Source: Mycobacterium intermedium
GTDB lineage: Bacteria > Actinomycetota > Actinomycetes > Mycobacteriales > Mycobacteriaceae
Length of the DNA: 49,872 nucleotides
Direction: 5' to 3'
Assembly (NCBI RefSeq): GCF_002086275.1
Contig: NZ_MVHT01000045.1
Location: 1-49,872 of the forward strand
The translations under genes were made by a program, and so were the position numbers. Positions within the stretch are counted from its first letter, which is position 1; every line of letters starts with the position of its first letter. Positions 43,179 to 49,872 of this stretch are shown here, one piece after another. The notes below the pieces were generated by a model. The model was given only the letters and a program-made list of their open reading frames with translations. It did not search any database and had not been told where the DNA came from.

Positions 43179-43278
43179 ACAGCAAGGTTGGCACTGCGTT
43201 TTCCCGCAGGTGAACGCCTACGACCCTGACGAACAGGAAACTTTCCAAAGTGTCTTAAGCTCATTTTTTGATGAAGCA

Positions 43279-43908
43279 ATGCGGTGCGCAGAGCGGACTA
43301 CCGGGGTGACTGCCGGCAGACGCACCAGTCCGCGTCGGCCGGTCGCTGGTCGACAGCAGCGAGGGGACCGGACCCGAGAACTGCTGATAGAAGAGACGGT
43401 TCGCTGCATCCGTGAGGAGGGCTATTCGGCGGCCAGTGCACGGCACATCATCGAACGCGCAGGCGTGAGTTGGGGTGTCATTCAGCATCACTTTGGCGAT
43501 CGGGATGGTCTGCTCACCGCGGTGATAGACGACGCAGTCGACCGTCTGGTCGCATCGCTCGAGATGCTGGCCGATCCTGAGCGGCCGATCGGTACCGAGG
43601 AGTTGGTGAGCGCGACCTGGGAAGCATTCGCCAATCCGAAGGCGATGGCGGGATTGGAGATTCTCATCGCCACCAAGGAATTGCGCAGCGCCCTTGGCGG
43701 AGAACACCTGAAGCGGCTCGGCGCGGCCCTCGCAGCATTGATCGCTCGGATGCATACCGGGACCAGCAGTGAGCATGCCGTCGCGTTGGGCATGCTGCTC
43801 TGGACAACGCCAGTAGCAATGATGCTGGCTGAAATGTTCGCCACGCCTCCGCTGACCGTCGACGATGCTCAGCAGGCAGTAGCCAAGCTGATCGACGAAT
43901 TCCGCTGA
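43279..43908 (+). CDS. TetR-family transcriptional regulator
   Basis: About 209 residues. An N-terminal helix-turn-helix (about 30-75) contains [29 protein letters not shown] helical ligand-binding domain follows ([21 protein letters not shown]). The basic N-terminal extension ([16 protein letters not shown]) may contact DNA outside the main site. The frame is open from 43135, but that would read through the palindromic operator, so ATG 43279 (or GTG 43306) is preferred. It is divergent from the membrane-protein gene, its likely target. Confidence 0.83.
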   Translation: MRCAERTTGVTAGRRTSPRRPVAGRQQRGDRTRELLIEETVRCIREEGYSAASARHIIERAGVSWGVIQHHFGDRDGLLTAVIDDAVDRLVASLEMLADPERPIGTEELVSATWEAFANPKAMAGLEILIATKELRSALGGEHLKRLGAALAALIARMHTGTSSEHAVALGMLLWTTPVAMMLAEMFATPPLTVDDAQQAVAKLIDEFR

Positions 43909-43996
43909 GCCGTCGGCTTCGGTGCGGCGTGGATCCGGCGAGTCCGCCAAGATCCGCAGCGCCGACCGTGTCGCTGCTGGCCGGACCATTGTTGTC

Positions 43997-44073
<77 letters not shown>

Positions 44074-44133
44074 ATTAAGCCACGACAGCCTATCGCACGG
44101 GTGGACCACTGTCCCAAACCGCAGGTAGGACGG

Positions 44134-45240
44134 TTATGTCCAGCGGCAGTTGCGCTCGAATTCGACGAGCGCCTGCGCGGGACCGCTGGGATCCAGCCCC
44201 TGCGCGGCGACCCACTCGTCGTTGAAGTAGGTGTCGGCGTACCGGTCACCACTGTCGGCCAGCAGGGTGACCACCGATCCGCTACGACCTTGCGCGACCA
44301 TCTCGGCCAGCAGACCGAAGGCTCCCCACACGTTGGTGCCGGTCGACGGTCCTACGCGGCGCCCCAGGACCGCGCTGACGTGGCGGGCGGCCGCGATCGA
44401 GGCGGCGTCGGGAACCGCCACCATACGATCGACCACCTCGGGCAGAAACGACGGCTCGACCCGCGGGCGGCCGATGCCTTCGATTCGCGATGAGGCGCCG
44501 GTGACGAGGTCGTAGCGCCGTTCGGCGTAGGCGGGGAAGAACGCGGAATTCTCCGGGTCGACCACGCACAGCCGCGTGGCGTGGCGCCGGTATCGGATGT
44601 ACCGGCCGATGGTGGCACTCGTTCCGCCCGTGCCGGCGCCCACCACGATCCATTCCGGGATGGGGTGGCGCTCCTCCGCCATCTGCGCGTAGATGGACTC
44701 CGCGATGTTGTTGTTGCCACGCCAGTCGGTAGCGCGTTCGGCATTGGTGAACTGGTCGAGGTAGTAACCGTTGGTCTCGTCGGCCACCCGCCTGGCTTCG
44801 GCATAGACCTGACTCGACTTCTCGACGAAATGGCAACGGCCGCCTTGCGCTTCAATCAACGCCACCTTGGCGGCGCTGGTTGAGGCGGGCACTACGGCGA
44901 CGAATGGCAGGCCCAGCAGGGAGGCGAAGTACGCCTCGGATATCGCCGTCGAACCCGACGATGCCTCGACCACCGTGGTGCCCTCGTCGATCCACCCGTT
45001 GCACAGCGCATACAGGAACAGCGAGCGCGCGAGGCGGTGTTTGAGGCTGCCGGTGATGTGCGTCGACTCGTCTTTGAGGTACAGCTCGACGTTCACGTCG
45101 GCGGCCCAGGCCGACGGCAGGGGATAGCGCAACAGGTGGGTGTCGGCGCTGCGACGGGCGTCGGCTTCGATCAGCCGGACAGCGTTGTCCGTCCAGTTCC
45201 GGGACCGATTGCGGACCGCGATGCGGGTCCGGTCGCTCAA
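44134..45240 (-). CDS. PLP-dependent cysteine synthase-like protein
   Basis: A 368-residue fold-type II PLP enzyme. The Schiff-base lysine is Lys67 in [10 protein letters not shown], the substrate loop [10 protein letters not shown] follows, and the phosphate-binding GAGTGGTSA turn is present. It resembles Rv3684 of M. tuberculosis, whose substrate is not well defined; a beta-replacement or lyase reaction on a serine or cysteine derivative is expected. TTG 45240 overlaps the preceding gene's stop by 4 bases (TTGA); the upstream open frame is antisense-like. It is the last gene of the ponA2-metallophosphoesterase-lyase run on this strand. Confidence 0.86.
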   Translation of the reverse strand: MSDRTRIAVRNRSRNWTDNAVRLIEADARRSADTHLLRYPLPSAWAADVNVELYLKDESTHITGSLKHRLARSLFLYALCNGWIDEGTTVVEASSGSTAISEAYFASLLGLPFVAVVPASTSAAKVALIEAQGGRCHFVEKSSQVYAEARRVADETNGYYLDQFTNAERATDWRGNNNIAESIYAQMAEERHPIPEWIVVGAGTGGTSATIGRYIRYRRHATRLCVVDPENSAFFPAYAERRYDLVTGASSRIEGIGRPRVEPSFLPEVVDRMVAVPDAASIAAARHVSAVLGRRVGPSTGTNVWGAFGLLAEMVAQGRSGSVVTLLADSGDRYADTYFNDEWVAAQGLDPSGPAQALVEFERNCRWT

Positions 45241-46196
45241 CGCACCAGCGACGCGGTTGGCTGTCGGCCCAGATCGCTGGTGGAATCCCGGCCGCCCTTG
45301 GGGGTGGCGATCAGGGTCAGCAAGGTCGCCTCGGGACGGCAGCAGAAGCGCACCGGCGCGAACGGCGACGTGCCCAGTCCCGCCGACACGTACAGCCGCA
45401 TGTTTTCGCCCCACTGGGACGGACCCTTGGCCCGGGATCGGTCCAGGCCGCAATTGGTCACGATCGCTCCGTAGAACGGCAGGCACAGTTGTCCGCCGTG
45501 GGTGTGGCCGGCCATCACCAACTGATAGCCGTCGGCGGCGAAGCGGTCCAGCACCCGGGGTTCGGGCGAATGGGTCAGGCCCAGCCGCAGGTTCGCAGCC
45601 GGGCTGGCCGGGCCGGCGATCGTGTCGTAGCGGTCCCGGTCGATGTGGGGGTCGTCGACGCCCGCGGCGGCGATGTGCAACCCGGCCACCTCGAACTCGC
45701 GGCGGGTATGGGTCAGGTCCAGCCAGCCGCGTTCAGTGAACGCCGCCCGCAGGTCCTGCCACGGCAACGGTTCACCGCGGACGCGATGATCCGGGTTGGT
45801 TAGGTAGTTCGCCGGGTTCTTCAGCCGGGGCCCGAAGTAGTCGTTGCTGCCGAAGACGAACACGCCGGGCCGGTGCAGCAGGTCGCCCAACGCTTGGACC
45901 ACAGCTGGCACCGCCTTGGGGTGGGCCAGGTTGTCCCCGGTGTTGACCACCAGATCGGGCTCCCAGCTGGCCAGTTCGCGCACCCAGGCCTGCTTGCGGC
46001 GCTGGTTGGGCAGCATGTGCAGATCGCTGATATGCAGCACCCGCAGCGGAGTCGAACCCGGGCTCAAGACCGGGATGGTTACCTCGCGCAGGACGAACGC
46101 GTTGCGCTCAACGAGCGAGGCGTAGCCGATGCCGGCGACGGCCGAGGTGACCGCAACGGCGCCGGTGCGTAACAGGGCAGGCAGGACAGCAACCAT
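45237..46196 (-). CDS. metallophosphoesterase
   Basis: A 319-residue calcineurin-like phosphoesterase with an N-terminal membrane anchor (about residues 1-25). Metal-binding motifs are in order: HISDLHM, VVNTGDN, GSNDY (variant of GNHD/E) and MAGHTHGGQ. YkuE-like enzymes of this type act outside the membrane on lipid or nucleotide phosphates. It lies 99 bases downstream of ponA2 and overlaps the lyase-like gene by 4 bases. Corresponds to Rv3683 (from memory). Confidence 0.9.
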   Translation of the reverse strand: MVAVLPALLRTGAVAVTSAVAGIGYASLVERNAFVLREVTIPVLSPGSTPLRVLHISDLHMLPNQRRKQAWVRELASWEPDLVVNTGDNLAHPKAVPAVVQALGDLLHRPGVFVFGSNDYFGPRLKNPANYLTNPDHRVRGEPLPWQDLRAAFTERGWLDLTHTRREFEVAGLHIAAAGVDDPHIDRDRYDTIAGPASPAANLRLGLTHSPEPRVLDRFAADGYQLVMAGHTHGGQLCLPFYGAIVTNCGLDRSRAKGPSQWGENMRLYVSAGLGTSPFAPVRFCCRPEATLLTLIATPKGGRDSTSDLGRQPTASLVR

Positions 46197-46295
46197 GCAG
46201 GCAGCCTACTGCCGGTAGGCGTCTGACGTCGTGTCTCTTACCTCACTGAGCCCGTTTTGCGGCCCGATTTGCAGCCCTTTGGGCCTCGATACGGG

Positions 46296-48722
46296 TTACG
46301 GCGGAGGCGGCGCCGGGGGTGGTGGCGGCGCCAACAGCGGGATGGTGATCGGGGGCAGGCCAGGTATCTCGACGACCTGCGACCCGATGACCTCCGGGGC
46401 ACCCTCCGGCGGCGGAGGTGGTGGTGGCGGGATTCCGTTGCTGATCTGAATGGTGATGATCGAACCCGGGATCGTCTGACCGCTGGGCGACGTTCCGACG
46501 ACCTCGCCGTACTTGGCCGAACTGTTGACGGCGTTGGTCTGGTCGGCAACCTGGAAGCCGGCGTCCTTCAGGCGCTGACGGGCTTGATCGACGTCCAGGC
46601 CGACCACGCTGGGCACCCGTGACCCCGGTGAGCCGTCCACGTAGCGCGGATCGGTCGGAGGCAGGTGAATCTCGCCGAACATGGTGGCTATCGGCTTCAT
46701 CGCCGTGAACCAGGTACGTGCCGGCTCGTTGCCGCCGTACAGGTCGCCCGAGCCGCAGTGGCGCAGCGGCCCAGAACACAGATCGGTTGGTGACGGGGAG
46801 TCGTCGTAGATGTAGTTCGCGGCCGCGTAGTGGTTGGTGAAGCCGACGAAGCCGGAGGAGCGGTGCGCCTCGGTGGTGCCCGTCTTGCCGGACATCGGAA
46901 GGTCCCAGCCCGCCGCGGCGGCCGATCCGGCAGCCGTGCCGCTGCCCGTTGAGTCCTTGCTCATGGCATTGGCCAGGGTGTTGGCCAGGCCCTCGGGGAC
47001 CACCTGTTCACAGGTTTCGGTCGTGACCGAGACTTCGTTGCCGTTGCGGTCGATCAGCTTGTCGATCGGGCTCGGCGGGCACCACATACCGCCGGACGCC
47101 AAAGTGGCGGCGACGTTGGACAGTTCCAGCGCATTGACCTCGATGGGGCCCAGCGTGAATGAGCCGATGTTCTGTCGCTTGACAAAGTCGGCCAGGCTTT
47201 CGTTGCTGTCGGGGTTGTAGTCGCGGGCGGTGCCCGGGTTGGCGTAGGACCTCAGCCCCAGCTTGATGGCCATGTCGACCGCGCGGGATACCCCAACCTG
47301 CGAGATCAGCTTGGCGAATGCGGTGTTGGGCGAGGTGGCCAGCGCATCGGTGACGTTCATCGAGCCGCGGTAGTTGCCTGCGTTGACCACACACCAGGTG
47401 TCCTTCGGGCATCCCTTGGCGCCGCCGCTACCCAGGCCCTTGCCCTGGAACCGGGGCGGCACGTCGAGGTTTGCGTTGATACCCATGCCCATTTCCATGG
47501 CCGCGGCCGTGGTGAAGATCTTGAAGATGGAGCCGGCGCCGTCACCAACCAGGGAGAACGGCTGCGGTCGCATCGTTTCGCCGGCTTCGGTGTCGAGGCC
47601 GTACTTACGGTTGCTGGCCATCGCCAGCACCTTGTGCGAGTCCTTGCCCGGCTGGATCACGCTCATGACGCTGGAAATGCCGGCGAGGGTCGGACTGGCG
47701 AACTTGTCGATGGCCGCCTTGACCGGGACCTGGACGTCCGGGTCGAGCGTGGTGCGGATCAGGTAGCCGCCCCTGGCAACCTGCTCCTTACTGATACCCG
47801 CGCGCGAGAGGTACTCCTGGACGTAGTCGCAGAAGAACGCACGGTCACCGGCCGCGATGCAGCCTCGGGGAAGCTCGTTGGGCTGCGGCAGGATGCCCAG
47901 CGGTTGGGCCTTGGCGGCGCGCAGCGCGTCGGCTTCTTGCGGCAGGTTCTCGATCATGGTGTCGAGCACCAGGTTGCGCCGGGCCAGCGCGCCTTCGGGG
48001 TTGGTGTAGGGGTTGAGTGCGCTGGTCGACTGCACCATGCCCGCCAGTAGCGCCGCCTGCTGCCAGTTCAGGTCGCTGGCATTGATGCCGAAGTAGGTCT
48101 GGGCCGCGTCCTGTATGCCGAACGAACCGTTCCCGAACGAGACCAGGTTGAGGTAGCGCGTCAGGATCTCGGGCTTGGTGAAGGTCTTGTCCAGGGTCAG
48201 CGCCATGCGGATTTCACGCAGCTTGCGGGCCGGGGTGGTTTCGACGGCGGCGCGTTTCTCGGCGTCGGTCTGGGCCGTTACCAGCAGTTGGTAGTTCTTC
48301 ACATACTGCTGCTCGATCGTCGAACCACCGCGGGTGTCCAGGTCGCCGGAGGCGTACCCCGCCAGGCCGGTCAGGGTGCCTTTCCAGTCCACACCGTTGT
48401 GATCGGCGAACCGCTTGTCCTCGATAGAGACGATCGCCAGCTTCATGGTGTTGGCGATCTTGTCGGAGGGCACCTCGAAGCGGCGCTGCGAGTACAGCCA
48501 GGCGATGACGTTGCCCTTGGCGTCGACCATCGTCGATACCGCCGGGACCTGCCCCTCGAGAAGCTGGGCCGAGCCATTGGCGACGACTTCGGACGCTCGG
48601 TTGGACATCAATCCGAGCCCGCCGGCGAAGGGGAACATGAGCGCCGCGGCGACGATGGCCGCAAGCAGACAACACCCTGCCAGCTTGGCCAGGGTGAGTG
48701 CGACCGGGGGGCGCTCGGACAT
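46296..48722 (-). CDS. ponA2: bifunctional penicillin-binding protein PonA2 (class A PBP)
   Basis: An 808-residue class A penicillin-binding protein that polymerises and cross-links peptidoglycan. It has one membrane helix (about 10-32) and then a GT51 glycosyltransferase domain (about 65-260) with SIEDKRFADHNGVD and STIEQQYVKN. The transpeptidase domain (about 340-660) has SxxK in SIFK, SxN in SPNTAF and KTG in SGKTGTTEAH. A PASTA domain (about 700-765) begins VPSVVGLDVDQARQRLKDAG. A Pro-rich tail ends the protein. ATG 48722 is the start. It is divergent from whiB4 across a 359-base gap, as in M. tuberculosis (from memory). Confidence 0.95.
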   Translation of the reverse strand: MSERPPVALTLAKLAGCCLLAAIVAAALMFPFAGGLGLMSNRASEVVANGSAQLLEGQVPAVSTMVDAKGNVIAWLYSQRRFEVPSDKIANTMKLAIVSIEDKRFADHNGVDWKGTLTGLAGYASGDLDTRGGSTIEQQYVKNYQLLVTAQTDAEKRAAVETTPARKLREIRMALTLDKTFTKPEILTRYLNLVSFGNGSFGIQDAAQTYFGINASDLNWQQAALLAGMVQSTSALNPYTNPEGALARRNLVLDTMIENLPQEADALRAAKAQPLGILPQPNELPRGCIAAGDRAFFCDYVQEYLSRAGISKEQVARGGYLIRTTLDPDVQVPVKAAIDKFASPTLAGISSVMSVIQPGKDSHKVLAMASNRKYGLDTEAGETMRPQPFSLVGDGAGSIFKIFTTAAAMEMGMGINANLDVPPRFQGKGLGSGGAKGCPKDTWCVVNAGNYRGSMNVTDALATSPNTAFAKLISQVGVSRAVDMAIKLGLRSYANPGTARDYNPDSNESLADFVKRQNIGSFTLGPIEVNALELSNVAATLASGGMWCPPSPIDKLIDRNGNEVSVTTETCEQVVPEGLANTLANAMSKDSTGSGTAAGSAAAAGWDLPMSGKTGTTEAHRSSGFVGFTNHYAAANYIYDDSPSPTDLCSGPLRHCGSGDLYGGNEPARTWFTAMKPIATMFGEIHLPPTDPRYVDGSPGSRVPSVVGLDVDQARQRLKDAGFQVADQTNAVNSSAKYGEVVGTSPSGQTIPGSIITIQISNGIPPPPPPPPEGAPEVIGSQVVEIPGLPPITIPLLAPPPPPAPPPP

Positions 48723-49081
48723 GCGTACTACAGTAGCGACCCTTTGTCACGGCTCCGCGCCGTCCGGCGGAAAAAAATTTCTGTAGCACGTGTTGATCTA
48801 GTGCGCTACTCGCCTGACAGGGCAATTTGCACCTGCGTTACAGGTCAGGGCCACATTTTGGACGGACGCGCCGTGTTTGCACCGGCCGAGCGTCTCAAGC
48901 CTGGACGAGCGTCCCAGAAAATTCGTTATCGGACTGTTGCGCAATTGCCAGCCGACACCTAACTTAGATACGCAGTGAGATTCAGGTAACACCGGTGTGT
49001 GCATTGTGGCCTAGATCGCCGCATCGGCTGGTACCCAGAGGAGGCGGCCACGGACTGTGGCCGGGAGGAAGGGATCAGCTC
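48723..49081. other. 359-base divergent control region of ponA2 and whiB4
   Basis: No gene. A TAGATA hexamer at about 48965-48970 is a possible SigA -10 for whiB4. On the ponA2 side the AT-rich stretch around 48770-48785 probably holds its promoter. No SigF-type pair was found. GGAGG-rich sequence at about 49064-49075 supplies the whiB4 ribosome site. Confidence 0.4.
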
Positions 49082-49435
49082 GTGTCAGGAGATCGTCCGG
49101 CTAGCCGACGGACCCACCTCACGTCGGTAGGCCGTATCCCGGTACGTAAGAGTGATGCCGACGAGCGACTCGGCTGGGTTTCGCAAGCGCTGTGCCGGGC
49201 GACTGACCCCGACGAACTCTTTGTCCGCGGCGCCGCCCAGCGCAAGGCCGCCGTGATCTGCCGGCACTGCCCGGTTATGCAGGAATGCGCCGCGGATGCC
49301 TTGGACAACAAGGTCGAGTTCGGCGTCTGGGGCGGTATGACTGAGCGCCAGCGCAGGGCACTGCTGAAGCAGCATCCCGACGTCGCGTCCTGGTCGGAAT
49401 TCTTCGAAAAGCGCAAGCGTCGCGGGATCAGCTAG
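49082..49435 (+). CDS. whiB4: WhiB-family iron-sulfur redox sensor WhiB4
   Basis: A 117-residue WhiB protein. Four cysteines that bind a [4Fe-4S] cluster are at 38, 60, 63 and 69 (LCRAT, CRHC, QEC), followed by the GVWGGMT turn and a basic DNA-binding C-terminus (KRKRRG). In M. tuberculosis WhiB4 senses oxygen and nitric oxide and regulates antioxidant genes. GTG 49082 gives the family's SGDRPASRRT start. The frame is open upstream to 48995 but without similarity. A terminator hairpin follows at 49455-49478. Confidence 0.95.
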   Translation: MSGDRPASRRTHLTSVGRIPVRKSDADERLGWVSQALCRATDPDELFVRGAAQRKAAVICRHCPVMQECAADALDNKVEFGVWGGMTERQRRALLKQHPDVASWSEFFEKRKRRGIS

Positions 49436-49454
49436 CGGTCACTTCAGAGACTGT

Positions 49455-49478
49455 AAGGCCGGCCTTCGGGTCGGCCTT
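49455..49478 (+). terminator. hairpin terminator after whiB4
   Basis: AAGGCCGGC / GTCGGCCTT, 9-base stem with one G-T wobble and a 6-base loop, 20 bases after the whiB4 stop. A short T run (ACTTTTCC) follows about 10 bases later. Confidence 0.7.
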
Positions 49479-49872
49479 CGTCATTACTTTTCCGTTACAA
49501 GTGGGGGCTCGGTTGCTCCCCGGTTGGCCGGCGCAACGCTAATTGCCTTGTGCGCAATAGGAACTGGCGAATGGGCGGTTGGCGGTAGGCGGGTTCGTGA
49601 CCGCCGGGGTTGCATTTAGCGTCGCCACACCTGTCACACTGGTCACCCCGCCGGACCACATGCGCGTCTGCCCGGCTTGTAGCGACAAGCTCGGTTGGGA
49701 AGGCAGCTGTCGCTACGAGCCGGGCACGACGGGTCTCTCCCGGCGGGGTGACGCATGTGGCGGATGTGATTGGGACGGCAGGGCGAGCGGCCTCGTCAGC
49801 CCCTCGCTGCGCGAGCTGCCTCGTCACCGACGCGGCCGATGGGTCGGTTCCTCAGCCCCTCGCTGCGCGAGC
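49479..49872. other. right-edge region with no assignable gene
   Basis: Short frames with cysteine pairs exist on both strands: plus from GTG 49597, with CPAC and CGGC pairs and open to the window end; minus within 49495-49827, with CDRC and KCN. Their codon use is similar and neither has a clear ribosome site, so I do not call either. The region also carries the direct repeats listed separately. Confidence 0.35.
49796..49872 (+). repeat. two copies of a 21-base direct repeat at the right edge
   Basis: A 21-base unit starting TCAGCCCCTCGCTGC occurs at 49796-49816 and again at 49852-49872, the last base of the window. Starts are 56 bases apart. Each unit contains the small dyad TCGC-tgc-GCGA. 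More copies may follow beyond the window. Confidence 0.75.

Noticed and set aside
43135..43278. N-terminal extension of the TetR protein
   Set aside because: It would run through the palindromic operator and lacks TetR-like sequence.
48995..49081. N-terminal extension of WhiB4
   Set aside because: The extra 29 residues lack similarity and the GTG at 49082 matches the known WhiB4 start and follows a GGAGG-rich leader.

Overview
The window comes from a high-GC actinobacterium that is almost certainly a slow-growing, non-tuberculosis Mycobacterium. Signs for this are a PPE-MPTR gene tail at the left edge, whiB4, ponA2, a cyp137-like P450, hemophore, DUF4193 and SpoIIM/RDD/MoxR genes, and an F420-dependent oxidoreductase. 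From memory of M. tuberculosis gene order, the two ends match the Rv3699-Rv3688c block (left, 0.25-13.6 kb) and the Rv3685c-Rv3681c block (right, cyp137, then 44.1-49.4 kb), read in the opposite direction. Between these conserved anchors lies about 25 kb of accessory DNA, interrupted by an rsfB (Rv3687c-like) gene.

Left conserved block (1-13.6 kb): PPE tail; methyltransferase and GCS2-family ligase; divergent glpK; a PadR regulator with a Gly/Phe-rich N-terminus; a small membrane protein; an RDD and a SpoIIM-family membrane protein; then a tightly overlapped minus-strand operon of membrane protein, DUF4129, DUF4350, MoxR AAA ATPase and DUF58; and a YqeY protein.

Accessory block (13.6-38 kb): an operon of F420-dependent oxidoreductase, SRPBCC protein, zinc alcohol dehydrogenase and DJ-1/PfpI; a HemK-like methyltransferase with a CDGSH iron-sulfur protein, convergent with a diiron heme-oxygenase-like enzyme; a complete stressosome-like operon (RsbR, RsbS, RsbT, RsbX, and a PAS-GAF-PP2C-kinase hybrid) divergent from rsfB; a hemophore; DUF6328; topoisomerase IB; a PAS-ANTAR protein; an AraC regulator; a GT4 glycosyltransferase with an apparent CTG start; a STAS-HATPase fusion; a degenerate SDR; a Rho_N-domain protein and partner; small exported or membrane proteins; a nucleotidyltransferase; and a GT2, acyl-CoA-dehydrogenase-like and EEP phosphatase operon.

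The unifying signal is a set of SigF-type promoters (GTTT, 15-16 bases, GGGTA). I find about ten, nearly all in front of accessory genes, and several lie only 8-11 bases before the start codon, implying leaderless mRNAs. The block therefore reads as a SigF/general-stress island that carries both a partner-switching sensory module and many of its likely output genes.

Right block (38-49.9 kb): cyp137-like P450 with a TetR-type operator; a small membrane protein; a molybdopterin oxidoreductase; a membrane protein with a divergent TetR regulator and a strong palindrome between them; tRNA-Pro(CGG); a cysteine-synthase-like protein, metallophosphoesterase, ponA2 and whiB4; and a short direct-repeat region at the right edge. 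No CRISPR array, insertion sequence, integrase or rRNA was seen.
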